Of a stretch of DNA of 7,044 nucleotides, positions 1 to 7,044 are shown piece after piece (positions within the stretch are counted from its first letter, which is position 1; every line of letters starts with the position of its first letter). The notes beneath the pieces are model-generated. The model was not told the origin of the DNA and ran no database searches. It was given only the letters and a program-made list of their open reading frames with translations. The stretch comes from an uncultured Altererythrobacter sp. (lineage in GTDB: Bacteria; Pseudomonadota; Alphaproteobacteria; Sphingomonadales; Sphingomonadaceae): assembly GCA_937950385.1 (NCBI GenBank), contig CALFEA010000008.1, forward strand, positions 1 through 7,044. Reading direction: 5' to 3'. Both the position numbers and the translations under genes were made by a program.

Positions 1-1085
1 CGAATTCCGCGCGGGGTAAGGCCGCCCAATTTGTCGATGCTTTCAATCGCTTTTTCCAGCACATCATCACCGACTTTGCCGGTGCCATGCGTATCAACAT
101 AGAGCGACAGCGGCTGAGGCACGCCAATCGCATAAGCGAGCTGGATCGTGCAGCGCGCAGCAAGGCCGGCAGCAACGATATTCTTAGCAAGATAGCGCGT
201 GATATAGGCGGCTGACCTGTCCACTTTCGTCGGGTCTTTACCGCTAAACGCGCCGCCGCCATGGGGGCTTGCTCCGCCATAGGTGTCGACAATAATCTTG
301 CGCCCAGTAAGGCCTGCGTCCCCATCAGGTCCGCCAATTTCAAACGCGCCAGTTGGGTTGATGTGCCACACTGTCTCACCCGTGATGAAGCCTGCTGGTA
401 GCACATCTGCCACGGCCGCTTTCACATAAGCTTTCAGCTCAGCCTCTTTGTCGCCGCTGTCATAGCCTTTGCCATGCTGGCTGGACACAACGATCGCGGT
501 ACAAGCCACTGGCTTACCATCGACATAGCGAAGGGTGACTTGGCTCTTGCTATCAGGCTCTAGGAATGGGGCTGCACCAGAATGACGATCAGCGGCCAAT
601 CGCGCGAGAATCTTGTGACTGTAATCCAATGTCGCCGGCATCAAATCGGGCGTTTCATTGGTGGCATAGCCGAACATAATGCCCTGATCGCCAGCACCTT
701 CGCCAGCGTCTGCATCTTTATTGCCGCCTTCATCCACGCCCTGGGCGATCTCTACCGACTGGCCGTGAAGGTGGTTTTCGAAGGTCAGCGTTTCCCAATG
801 GAAACCGTCTTGCTCATATCCAATATCTTTGACCGTCTGGCGCACAACCGCTTCAATCTCAGCTAGCGCGCCATCAACCCATTTGTCATTTTCAAAAACG
901 CCCTTGCAGCGGATTTCGCCAGCCAAAACCACGCGCTGCGTTGTTGTCAGCGTTTCACAAGCGACCCGCGCTTCTGGATCTTTGGAAAGAAACAAGTCCA
1001 CAATCGCGTCAGAAATTTGGTCAGAAACCTTGTCCGGATGGCCTTCAGAAACGCTTTCAGAGGTGAACAAATATTCGCTACGCAT
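1..1085 (-). CDS. metK: S-adenosylmethionine synthetase (methionine adenosyltransferase), partial: C-terminus lies beyond the left edge
   Basis: Makes S-adenosylmethionine from methionine and ATP, releasing phosphate and pyrophosphate; cytoplasmic, normally a homotetramer. I translated 361 codons from an ATG at 1085-1083 with no stop before the window edge. The family is usually about 385-405 residues, so roughly 40 C-terminal residues are missing because of the window, not because of a mutation. Seen: the N-terminal ATP/methionine motif [19 protein letters not shown] (residues 9-27), the hexapeptide GAGDQG (130-135) and the glycine-rich phosphate-binding loop [19 protein letters not shown] (276-294). 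The start is fixed by alignment of [11 protein letters not shown] with the usual MetK N-terminus; the ribosome binding site is weak. lnt ends 52 bases upstream on the same strand. A palindrome in that gap may regulate metK. Its product is the methyl donor for PrmC, encoded nearby. Identification is very secure. Confidence 0.97.
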   Translation of the reverse strand, partial: MRSEYLFTSESVSEGHPDKVSDQISDAIVDLFLSKDPEARVACETLTTTQRVVLAGEIRCKGVFENDKWVDGALAEIEAVVRQTVKDIGYEQDGFHWETLTFENHLHGQSVEIAQGVDEGGNKDADAGEGAGDQGIMFGYATNETPDLMPATLDYSHKILARLAADRHSGAAPFLEPDSKSQVTLRYVDGKPVACTAIVVSSQHGKGYDSGDKEAELKAYVKAAVADVLPAGFITGETVWHINPTGAFEIGGPDGDAGLTGRKIIVDTYGGASPHGGGAFSGKDPTKVDRSAAYITRYLAKNIVAAGLAARCTIQLAYAIGVPQPLSLYVDTHGTGKVGDDVLEKAIESIDKLGGLTPRGI

Positions 1086-1103
1086 GTGGATGTCTTTCAA
1101 ACG

Positions 1104-1125
1104 GATATAAGGATGTCTTTATGTC
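1104..1125. promoter_or_regulatory. Imperfect 22-bp palindrome upstream of metK, candidate operator for a methionine-cycle repressor
   Basis: On the + strand the arms are GATATAAGG (1104-1112) and CTTTATGTC (1117-1125), separated by ATGT. Seven of nine arm positions are complementary, and the two exceptions are G-T type differences. It lies 18 bases upstream of the metK start in the 52-base lnt-metK gap. From memory, A/T-rich palindromes of the ATAAAG-N4-CTTTAT kind occur upstream of methionine-cycle genes in alphaproteobacteria and are assigned to ArsR-family regulators (SahR/SamR type) sensing S-adenosylhomocysteine or S-adenosylmethionine. That link is recollection plus inference. No regulator gene is in the window. 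Confidence 0.5.
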
Positions 1126-1136
1126 TTGATGAGCGC

Positions 1137-1166
1137 TCTATACCGCGCGGCAGCGTAACGCAACAA
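1137..1166 (-). promoter_or_regulatory. Weak candidate sigma-70-type promoter for metK
   Basis: Read on the minus strand: TTGTTG (1166-1161), an 18-base spacer, then TATAGA (1142-1137). The -10 matches the consensus at four of six positions and the -35 at three of six, so this is only suggestive. It overlaps the end of lnt. Transcription would start near 1130, placing the 1104-1125 palindrome just downstream of the start, a position that suits repression. metK may instead be transcribed by read-through from lnt. Confidence 0.25.
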
Positions 1167-2826
1167 TCGATATGATCATCAAGAGCGCGGCCCAGCCTAA
1201 AGGCAGACTATTGCCTGCGCGTGCAAACCAAGTAGGGGCTTTTGCGGGCGGGATAAATCCGCTGATACCGCCATCAACACCGCTCGGAATATGCTGACGA
1301 ACCATCCCGTCGACATCCACCACCGCGCTGATCCCATCAGTGGTAGAGCGCAAAACAGGCAATCCTTCCTCGATTGCCCGCATACGCGCTTGGCCCAAAT
1401 GCTGCGGGGGGCCCCAGCTACCAAACCAACCATCATTGCTCGGATTGAAGATATAGTCGGGCCTGTTTGCGCGGTCGACGACTTGCCCGGAGAACACGAT
1501 TTCATAACAGATTTGAACGCCCGCCTTACCGTATTCGCCCGCATCAAATGTCTGGGCCCCAGGGCCTGGAATAAAGTCAATCGATCCTGCAACCAAACGC
1601 GTTGCGCCGAGTGGCTCAAGCAACCAGCGCAAGGCGAGATATTCACCATAAGGCACCAAGTGCGATTTGGCATAGCGCGGGCCAAGATTGCCCTCACCAT
1701 CAATGGTCGTCACTGCATTATAGGCACCAACCACAGTCTGGCGGCCCATTTTCTCACCAATCTCCAGATCCACCACGCCCAGCATCACCTTGGCATTGGA
1801 GCCGATCGTCGCCCCAATTCTCTGCCGTGAAAACTCAGGATCTGCGCCAATGGTTCTTTGATTGTAATAGCGCTGAGGGTAACCATCACGCAGGTAATCG
1901 GGCACTGCGGATTCGGGCCAAAAAACGATCCGTTTCGGGTTTGCCGGATCGTAACTATGCTCAGCCAAGCGCCCGAAATGCTCTTCAAACTTATGCCCTG
2001 CGTCGCGCTCCTCTTGCGGAATATTGGGCTGCACAAGAGTATAGCGCACGCTGCCTTCTGCCGCTGTTTGCCCGGCGAAATTGCCCGGCACAAACATTTG
2101 CACCACAACCGCCACTGCCAATGCAAAGCCGAGCAGCCATTGGCGTTTCTCCATTGTCCACAAAGCCGCACCCGCGATCAGAACTGCGAAACCGGAAAGT
2201 GCATATGTGCCCAGCCATGGCAGCAATTTAGCGATACCCGGTGCATCCCATCCGCCCAAAAGCGCAAGGCCCAATGGCGGCCAAGGATAGCCGGTGAAGA
2301 CCCAGCTTCGCAGCCATTCCGTTACAATCCAAAGGCTGGCAAATAGCATTGCAAAAGCGAGGGTGGAGGCGCTTTTGCCCTTATCCAAACGCTGCGAAAT
2401 CTCATATGTGATGAGTGCCGCCAAAGCTGGATAAATTGCCAGGTAAAGACACAATAGCGGCACAGCGAGCCAGCCCAAAGTCTCAGGCATTTTCGCTTGA
2501 AAGGTGAAGGCTGTGGCGATCCAATTGTTCGCCAATGTCAGATGCGCCCAGCCAAACAGATAGCCAATCAGCGCTGCATCCTTGCGCGTATCGGCGCGGC
2601 GCAGCAAAGCGATAAGGCCAGCAATGCCAAAAAGGGTCAGGGGCCAAAGGCCAAGCGGCGGATAGCCCGTGGCTGCAATCAGACCGAGTAATAAAGCCGT
2701 GATACGCGGGTGCGCCAATATGCTGCCCCAAAAACCTTCAGGTGAGCGGTGCAGCGATTGGCGCTGTGCTTTCCGCCTAGCTCTGCGCGGCGAAATAGAC
2801 GGCGATTGGCTGGCAGTTTCGGTCAT
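1138..2826 (-). CDS. lnt: Apolipoprotein N-acyltransferase
   Basis: Integral inner-membrane enzyme that transfers an acyl chain from a phospholipid to the N-terminal cysteine of apolipoproteins, the last step of lipoprotein maturation after Lgt and LspA. The product has 562 residues, somewhat longer than the roughly 500-residue norm. Seen: a basic cytoplasmic N-terminus (residues 14-25, rich in Arg/Lys), about seven hydrophobic segments (near 40-56, 59-76, 83-107, 117-142, 152-171, 204-224, 228-247), a periplasmic nitrilase-like domain (about 260-530) and a final membrane segment (542-559). The catalytic triad of the family is intact: Glu305 in FWPESA, Lys387 in AKSHLVPYGEY and Cys440 in QICYEI. 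The ATG at 2826 is preceded by a modest AGGG; the next Met is at 113, inside the membrane region, so this start is well supported. The stop is TAG. It lies 43 bases after the DUF4167 gene and may be cotranscribed with it. Confidence 0.96.
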   Translation of the reverse strand: MTETASQSPSISPRRARRKAQRQSLHRSPEGFWGSILAHPRITALLLGLIAATGYPPLGLWPLTLFGIAGLIALLRRADTRKDAALIGYLFGWAHLTLANNWIATAFTFQAKMPETLGWLAVPLLCLYLAIYPALAALITYEISQRLDKGKSASTLAFAMLFASLWIVTEWLRSWVFTGYPWPPLGLALLGGWDAPGIAKLLPWLGTYALSGFAVLIAGAALWTMEKRQWLLGFALAVAVVVQMFVPGNFAGQTAAEGSVRYTLVQPNIPQEERDAGHKFEEHFGRLAEHSYDPANPKRIVFWPESAVPDYLRDGYPQRYYNQRTIGADPEFSRQRIGATIGSNAKVMLGVVDLEIGEKMGRQTVVGAYNAVTTIDGEGNLGPRYAKSHLVPYGEYLALRWLLEPLGATRLVAGSIDFIPGPGAQTFDAGEYGKAGVQICYEIVFSGQVVDRANRPDYIFNPSNDGWFGSWGPPQHLGQARMRAIEEGLPVLRSTTDGISAVVDVDGMVRQHIPSGVDGGISGFIPPAKAPTWFARAGNSLPLGWAALLMIISIVALRCRAV

Positions 2827-2869
2827 TTATATGCCCTATTTCCAGCCATCAACGCCTGCAAAATCTAGC

Positions 2870-3634
2870 CTATTCAGCCGCCTCGGCACTATCCGCATCG
2901 CCATCAGTGCTAATCGCAGGAGGCAGAACGCCGACATCAATCCCATCATCAGATTTTGCTGGCTTCTTACGCGGTGCACGCACTACCTTAGCCCGCGGTT
3001 TTGGCTCAGCGCCGCCTTCCGTTTTGGCGGGTTCTTTTCGCGCGCGCGGTGCTCGTTCTGTGCGGGCGCGGCGCGGTTTCGCAGGCTTGTCACCTTCGGG
3101 TGCATCACCGGACATATCTACCGCATCGCCTTCGGAGCCAATCTCGCCCTGTTGCGAGCCAGCAACGCGTTCATCGCGCCCTTCATCTCGGCGGTTATCG
3201 CTGCGATTATCGTTGCGGTCATTGCGGTTGCGCGGACGACGGTTGCGACTGTCATCTCGGCCATCTTGGCCATCACGGTTATCTTCATTTCGCGCATCAT
3301 TTCGGTTTTCGCCGCGATCATCACCCCGATCGTCTCCGCGCCCTTCATTGCGTTTGGCGCGCGCCTCGTCCTGAAGCGCTTTATTATCGGCGATCACGCG
3401 CTGATAGTGATCCGCAAATTGCAGGTAATATTCGGCCTGAACGCGGTCGCCGTGATGCTGCGCATCTTGAGCCAGCTTCTTATATTTATCGAGCAATTGC
3501 GGCGCATTTCCGCGCGCACGGCTATCGATACGATTGAGCTGATTACCGCCACCACCTTGGTTACGATTATTGTTACCACGGCCGCGGCGACGATTATTAT
3601 TACGGTTATTATTCAATGGAGAGCTCTTCCTCAT
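2870..3634 (-). CDS. DUF4167 domain protein with disordered, charge-rich C-terminal two thirds
   Basis: Family of unknown function common in alphaproteobacteria. The product has 254 residues. Seen: an N-terminus rich in Asn, Arg and Gly (residues 7-34, including NNNRNNNRRRGRG), then the conserved DUF4167 core (about 35-95), probably helical, containing LLDKYKKLAQDAQ and DRVQAEYYLQFADHYQRVI. After that comes a low-complexity Arg/Asp/Asn tract (93-152, with GDDRGDDRGENRND), an acidic linker (about 158-183), a Lys/Arg/Pro/Ala-rich section (184-227, PRRARTERAPRARKEPAK) and a short acidic end. There are no membrane segments or signal peptide, so it is probably cytoplasmic. The basic low-complexity ends suggest binding to RNA or ribosomes; this is inference. 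The ATG at 3634 leaves the whole conserved N-terminus intact but has a poor ribosome binding site. From memory, its position after prfA-prmC recurs in alphaproteobacteria and supports a translation-related role. The stop is TAG. Confidence 0.9.
   Translation of the reverse strand: MRKSSPLNNNRNNNRRRGRGNNNRNQGGGGNQLNRIDSRARGNAPQLLDKYKKLAQDAQHHGDRVQAEYYLQFADHYQRVIADNKALQDEARAKRNEGRGDDRGDDRGENRNDARNEDNRDGQDGRDDSRNRRPRNRNDRNDNRSDNRRDEGRDERVAGSQQGEIGSEGDAVDMSGDAPEGDKPAKPRRARTERAPRARKEPAKTEGGAEPKPRAKVVRAPRKKPAKSDDGIDVGVLPPAISTDGDADSAEAAE
2954..3358 (-). repeat. Low-complexity coding tract inside the DUF4167 gene
   Basis: Two compositionally biased parts. Residues 93-152 (3358-3179) consist almost only of Arg, Asp, Asn, Gly and Glu, with short repeats of the GDDRGDDRGENRND type. 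Residues 184-227 (3085-2954) are rich in Lys, Arg, Pro and Ala. The DNA is correspondingly repetitive (recurrent cgatcatc- and cggttgcg-like words on the + strand), which keeps antisense frames open for long stretches. Expect length differences between strains and misleading antisense gene calls. Confidence 0.8.
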
Positions 3635-3856
3635 CCCAGCTTTACGCGCTCGTCGTTCAAACTATTGTCACGATCAAGGGCGCATATTTACCCGCAAAGC
3701 CAAGCAGCGATTGCGTCGCCGACCCTTTAGCAATTTGCGGAGCTTAGCTTGCCGATCAGACCATGCTGACTGAAAGCTTGATTTAAGAGTTAGCCGCCGG
3801 ATTCGCTTTTGCCAAGCCCCTTTTGCATTGCCGGCTGAACGCTCCACAATTTGGCG
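3635..3856. other. 222-base intergenic gap between prmC and the DUF4167 gene
   Basis: This is the largest non-coding stretch of the window. I see no tRNA, no convincing small gene and no hairpin followed by a T-run that would be a standard terminator for prmC. Only a loose pairing of AGCCG with CGGCT about 40 bases apart, read on the minus strand, is visible. I could not identify a good promoter for the DUF4167 gene; a TTGATC (minus strand) about 45 bases before the start has no matching -10 at proper spacing. Given the break in gene spacing, a promoter or a leader region for DUF4167-lnt is expected here. Confidence 0.5.
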
Positions 3857-4687
3857 CTATTGTTTGACGGCCAAAACCAAGCAGCGTGGGCGGCCGGCAA
3901 GATCGTGTTTCAGCTGCACAGCAAAGCCTTCTTTTGCCGCGATTTCGGTGACCATCTCGGCCTGTCTATGCCCGATCTCCAAGATAGCCTTGCCGTCTGC
4001 TTTCAGAATATTTCCCAATTGCGGAATAATAATGCGGTAATCGTCGAGACCGTCAGCTCCGGCGAACAGAGCCTCCGATGGTTCGAACTGCCGCACATCT
4101 GGCTCCAGATCCGCTTCATTTTCAACATAAGGTGGGTTGCACAGGATGAGGTCGAACACAGGCAGATTGTAACTCCAACCTGGCCGTCCCCAATCCCGTT
4201 GCAGCAGACCCAGACGATCGCCCAAACCCAAGCGATGCGCATTTGACTGGGCAATTTTCACCGCCTTGGCTGACACATCTATTGCAATGCCGAGTGCATT
4301 TGCTCGTTCTGCCAAAAAAGTCAGCACAAGCGCGCCTGACCCTGTGCCCATATCGAGCACGCGGACGTCATGCGGTACAGCTTCTAGGGCGGCCTCAATC
4401 AATATTTCGCTATCATCGCGCGGGATCAAGACGCCGTGCTCTACGTCAAAACGGCGCCCGTAAAACTCGGTATGGCCCGTAATATAAGCGACAGGTTCGC
4501 GAGCGGCGCGGCGCGAGATAAGGTCCTGAAACTCCGCGGGTTCCTCTGCATTTATATGCCGCAGCAGCATGTCCGAGCGGCTGACATCCAGCGCATGAGC
4601 CATCAGCAATTCGGCATCCAAACGCGCGGTATCAGATGTCTTGGAAAGGCGCTCTGCCGCGTCCCTCAAAGCCTGCGCAATTGTCAC
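3857..4687 (-). CDS. prmC: Peptide chain release factor N5-glutamine methyltransferase
   Basis: Uses S-adenosylmethionine to methylate the glutamine of the GGQ motif in RF1 and RF2, which raises termination efficiency; cytoplasmic. The product has 276 residues, normal for PrmC/HemK. Seen: an N-terminal helical release-factor-binding domain (about 1-75), the linker [17 protein letters not shown] (64-80) and PRDDSE (89-94), the methyltransferase motif I DMGTGSG (112-118) that binds the methyl donor, and NPPY (184-187), which positions the target glutamine. The start is GTG at 4687-4685, and its last base joins the prfA stop as GTGA, a 4-base overlap. This overlap and the fit of [11 protein letters not shown] to the family N-terminus fix the start, with translation probably coupled to prfA. 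Its substrate RF1 is the gene directly upstream. The stop is TAG, a codon read by RF1. Confidence 0.97.
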   Translation of the reverse strand: MTIAQALRDAAERLSKTSDTARLDAELLMAHALDVSRSDMLLRHINAEEPAEFQDLISRRAAREPVAYITGHTEFYGRRFDVEHGVLIPRDDSEILIEAALEAVPHDVRVLDMGTGSGALVLTFLAERANALGIAIDVSAKAVKIAQSNAHRLGLGDRLGLLQRDWGRPGWSYNLPVFDLILCNPPYVENEADLEPDVRQFEPSEALFAGADGLDDYRIIIPQLGNILKADGKAILEIGHRQAEMVTEIAAKEGFAVQLKHDLAGRPRCLVLAVKQ

Positions 4688-5751
4688 TCGTTAAGCGCCG
4701 CCAAACGCTTCGCCTCATCCTCGGATATCAGCGCATCGACGAGCTCGCGAAGGCCGCTGCCTTGGATGATTTCATCAAGCTTATGCAAGGTCAGGCCGAT
4801 ACGGTGATCGGTGACGCGGCCTTGCGGGAAATTATAAGTACGAATGCGCTCTGAGCGGTCACCGCTACCGACCATGGCTTTGCGCGCCTCGGCCTCGGCC
4901 CCTTGTGCCTCGTCTCGCATTTTCTCGTAGAGCCGAACGCGCAGCACTTGCATCGCTTTTTCTTTGTTCTTGTGCTGGCTGCGCCCGTCCTGACAGGTGA
5001 CCACCAAACCGCTGGGTTCGTGAGTGATCCGCACGGCGCTGTCGGTTGTATTGACGTGCTGACCGCCCGCGCCCGATGCCCTGTAAGTGTCTATTTTCAA
5101 ATCCGTATCATTGATCTGAACGTCAACCTCATCGGGTTCTGGCAAAACCGCGACAGTAGCTGCCGATGTGTGAATACGCCCGCCGCTTTCGGTAACCGGC
5201 ACGCGCTGGACACGGTGGACGCCGCTTTCAAACTTGAACTTCGCAAACACGCCCTTGCCGCGCACATTGGCGATGATTTCTTTGAAGCCGCCAACTTCGC
5301 TCGCGCTCATGGAGACAGGTTCCACTTTCCAGCCGTTTTCGGCAGCAAACCGTTCATACATGCGGAACAAATCGCCTGCGAACAAAGCCGCCTCATCGCC
5401 TCCTGTGCCCGCCCTGATTTCCAGCATGGCAGGGCGCTGATCGGCGCTGTCTTTGGGCAACATGGCGAGCGCCAATGCGCGTTCTTTATCGGGCAGAGAG
5501 CTGCGGATCGCGGCGAGTTCTTCCTCCGCCATCGCCTTCATTTCCGGATCGCCAAGCATTTCATTGAGGTCAGCAATTTCCGCATGTGCCGCCTCCACTT
5601 CAGCGGCGACCTGCGCAACAGGTTCAAGCTCTGCATAGTCGCGGCTGGCCTGCACAAAGGCGTCGCCCTCCAACGTGCCAGAGGCCATGCGGGCTTCTAA
5701 TTCAGCAAAACGCTGGGCGATTTGTCGGAGGCGTTCTGGGGGGATTTTCAT
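4684..5751 (-). CDS. prfA: Peptide chain release factor 1 (RF1)
   Basis: Recognises UAA and UAG in the ribosomal A site and triggers hydrolysis of peptidyl-tRNA. The product has 355 residues, the usual length. Seen: an N-terminal helical domain (about 1-100), the conserved segment [22 protein letters not shown] (starting at 111), the stop-codon reading tripeptide PVT (185-187; the PxT form typical of RF1, against SPF in RF2), and the catalytic loop with GGQ (229-231) in [15 protein letters not shown]. Gln231 is the residue expected to be methylated by PrmC, encoded next. The C-terminal [20 protein letters not shown] (303-322) is also typical. The ATG at 5751 overlaps the hisS stop by four bases (ATGA), and there is no strong ribosome binding site, so translational coupling is likely. 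Its own stop is TGA, a codon RF1 does not read. Confidence 0.98.
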   Translation of the reverse strand: MKIPPERLRQIAQRFAELEARMASGTLEGDAFVQASRDYAELEPVAQVAAEVEAAHAEIADLNEMLGDPEMKAMAEEELAAIRSSLPDKERALALAMLPKDSADQRPAMLEIRAGTGGDEAALFAGDLFRMYERFAAENGWKVEPVSMSASEVGGFKEIIANVRGKGVFAKFKFESGVHRVQRVPVTESGGRIHTSAATVAVLPEPDEVDVQINDTDLKIDTYRASGAGGQHVNTTDSAVRITHEPSGLVVTCQDGRSQHKNKEKAMQVLRVRLYEKMRDEAQGAEAEARKAMVGSGDRSERIRTYNFPQGRVTDHRIGLTLHKLDEIIQGSGLRELVDALISEDEAKRLAALNE

Positions 5752-6971
5752 GCGAGAACTGACTCGATCTCACTCTGCCGCTCGCCCTGAATTTTCACAC
5801 TTTCGCTTGAAACAAACGAGACGATACTTCTTGCATCCATCTTCTGCGCCTTAGTGAACCGCTTACGCTCGCTTCCGGTTGCAATCATGTCCGCGCTGAA
5901 ACCCTCAGCCCTAAGCTTGCTAAGCGCTTTGGTCGCTTCACCCAGCATGGCATCATTTTCGACCACAACAACAATGTCAGGGCGATCCGCTTCCCGCTCA
6001 CCCACCAACATCGCCAACCGCTCAATGCCCGCCGCCCAGCCAACCGCTGGTGTTGCCGGTCCGCCAAGGCTCTCCATCAAACCATCATAACGTCCGCCGC
6101 CAAGAACGGTCGATTGCGCGCCCAAAGCATCGGCTGCCGCAGAACCCTCATCAGGAATAAATTCAAACGCCGTATGCCGGTAATAATCGAGCCCGCGCAC
6201 AAGGCTTTCTGCGCGCTTGAATTCCACGCCCGCAGCTTTGAGGCCCGACTTCACATCCTCAAAGAAAATACCCGCTTCATCAGACAGAAACTCATCGATT
6301 CTGGGCGCATCGGCGAGAAACGCTTTGTCGCGCCGGTCCTTACTATCAAGGATACGCAGAGGGTTCTTCTCAAGCCGCTCCTGCGAATCCTCGGACAAAT
6401 CGCCGCGCACTTTGCTGAAATATTCAATCAAAGCCGCGCGCCATGCCCCGCGTGTCTCGCCATCGCCCAAAGTGTTGAGCTGCAAAGTCACGCCGGAAAT
6501 CCCAAGCTCGCGCAAAAGCTGATCGGCCATGGCTAGCAATTCCACATCGGCTTGCGGTTCGCCCGCCCCAATAATCTCCGCATCGATTTGATGGAACTGG
6601 CGATAGCGTCCCTTTTGCGGGCGTTCGTAACGGAACAATGGCCCGTGGGTCGCCAGCTTCAGCGGCGCATGCTGCTGCCAACCGTTCGTCAAATAAGCGC
6701 GGGCAATACCGGCGGTAAATTCGGGGCGCAGCGTCAGCGATTCTCCGCCGCGATCCTCAAATGAGTACATTTCTTTAGAGACCACATCGGTGGTCTCGCC
6801 GATTGCGCGGGCGAAAACCTCGGTCTTTTCAAACACCGGCATTTCCGCGCGGCGGAAGCGGTATAATTTGCGCACACGCTCAAAAGTTTCGACGACATGC
6901 GAGAAAGCTTCCGCATCGGGTCCGAAAATATCTTGAGTGCCGCGTATCGCTTTTGGTGTGTTGTTTGCCAT
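5748..6971 (-). CDS. hisS: Histidyl-tRNA synthetase
   Basis: Class II aminoacyl-tRNA synthetase that charges tRNA-His with histidine using ATP; cytoplasmic homodimer. The product has 407 residues, within the 400-430 range of the family. Seen: the N-terminal [17 protein letters not shown] (7-23), TLRPEFT (80-86), motif 2 with its loop [15 protein letters not shown] (114-128), the histidine-specific signature [13 protein letters not shown] (259-271), GGGRYDGL (291-298), motif 3 with the ATP-binding arginine [13 protein letters not shown] (310-322), and a C-terminal anticodon-binding domain (about 330-407). The motif 2 loop is of the common bacterial type rather than the divergent form known from several alphaproteobacterial orders. 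The ATG at 6971 gives [14 protein letters not shown], which fits the family; the ribosome binding site is weak. It is the first gene of a tightly overlapped hisS-prfA-prmC set. Confidence 0.97.
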   Translation of the reverse strand: MANNTPKAIRGTQDIFGPDAEAFSHVVETFERVRKLYRFRRAEMPVFEKTEVFARAIGETTDVVSKEMYSFEDRGGESLTLRPEFTAGIARAYLTNGWQQHAPLKLATHGPLFRYERPQKGRYRQFHQIDAEIIGAGEPQADVELLAMADQLLRELGISGVTLQLNTLGDGETRGAWRAALIEYFSKVRGDLSEDSQERLEKNPLRILDSKDRRDKAFLADAPRIDEFLSDEAGIFFEDVKSGLKAAGVEFKRAESLVRGLDYYRHTAFEFIPDEGSAAADALGAQSTVLGGGRYDGLMESLGGPATPAVGWAAGIERLAMLVGEREADRPDIVVVVENDAMLGEATKALSKLRAEGFSADMIATGSERKRFTKAQKMDARSIVSFVSSESVKIQGERQSEIESVLA

Positions 6972-7009
6972 GATGGCAATGCGCCTAAAGGGTCAAAGCG
7001 CTTGCCGCA

Positions 7010-7041
7010 ATATGCCAGCGGCGTTAATGGCCGCGGCATAT
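7010..7041. other. Strong stem-loop upstream of hisS
   Basis: On the + strand, ATATGCC (7010-7016) pairs with GGCATAT (7035-7041), and GCGGC (7018-7022) pairs with GCCGC (7030-7034). A single bulged A sits at 7017 and the loop is seven bases (7023-7029). All twelve pairs are perfect. On the minus strand it is followed by TTGCGG, not by a T-run, so it is not a standard terminator for a gene to the right. On the + strand the following bases are outside the window. It could be a terminator of a convergent gene, a leader structure for hisS or a dispersed palindromic repeat. Confidence 0.6.
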
Positions 7042-7044
7042 GGA

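Noticed and set aside
1086..1137. SAM-type riboswitch upstream of metK
   Set aside because: The gap is 52 bases, too short for SAM-I, and I see no paired pseudoknot pattern like SAM-II or SAM/SAH elements. The repeats and palindrome fit a protein operator better. A covariance-model search would settle it.
1291..2346. Overlapping + strand open frames of 160-210 codons opposite lnt
   Set aside because: They are antisense to lnt, which has the full catalytic triad and membrane topology; the frames have no recognisable domains.
2827..2869. Promoter for lnt in the short gap after the DUF4167 gene
   Set aside because: TTGATG and TATAAA are visible on the minus strand, but the spacing is 15 bases and the -10 would overlap the start codon, so it cannot drive the full gene.
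2669..3730. Long + strand open frame (353 codons) opposite the DUF4167 gene and the start of lnt
   Set aside because: It is antisense to two well supported genes. Its Ile/Val/Ala/Thr-rich runs are the complement of Arg/Asp/Asn codon repeats, and its similarity to a membrane protein is compositional only.
3790..3840. Rho-independent terminator after prmC
   Set aside because: The only pairing (AGCCG with CGGCT) has a loop of about 40 bases and no T-run on the minus strand.
4903..5700. 265-codon + strand open frame opposite prfA
   Set aside because: It is fully antisense to RF1, whose GGQ and PVT motifs are intact, and shows no family signature of its own.

Overview
This window looks like ordinary chromosomal housekeeping DNA of an alphaproteobacterium, most likely a member of the Sphingomonadales (Erythrobacteraceae or Sphingomonadaceae). 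The placement rests on the character of the proteins (MetK beginning [19 protein letters not shown], a PrmC with PRDDSE), on a DUF4167 protein beside prfA-prmC, and on moderate GC content. It is inference, not a database result. All six genes lie on the minus strand, so transcription runs from the right edge to the left edge.

In transcription order: a 73-base leader with a strong stem-loop (7010-7041) at the right edge; hisS (histidyl-tRNA synthetase, 6971-5748); prfA (release factor RF1, 5751-4684); prmC (release factor glutamine methyltransferase, 4687-3857); a 222-base gap; a DUF4167 protein with a very low-complexity charged middle (3634-2870); a 43-base gap; lnt (apolipoprotein N-acyltransferase, 2826-1138); a 52-base gap with a candidate regulatory palindrome; and metK (S-adenosylmethionine synthetase, 1085 to the left edge, C-terminus missing). 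hisS, prfA and prmC are chained by 4-base stop/start overlaps (ATGA, then GTGA) and are probably translationally coupled.

The genes link in function. HisRS, RF1 and PrmC all serve translation. PrmC methylates the glutamine of the GGQ motif of RF1, using the S-adenosylmethionine that MetK makes. DUF4167 has no firmly established role, but its basic, Asn/Arg-rich N-terminus suggests RNA or ribosome contact. Lnt completes lipoprotein maturation in the inner membrane and is the one functional outsider.

I found no mobile element, CRISPR array, RNA gene, toxin-antitoxin pair or defence system. No undescribed multi-gene system is apparent. The points most worth a second look are an imperfect 22-bp palindrome (1104-1125) directly upstream of metK, which could be the operator of an ArsR-type methionine-cycle regulator; the terminal stem-loop upstream of hisS; and the DUF4167 gene with its repetitive Arg/Asp/Asn tract.
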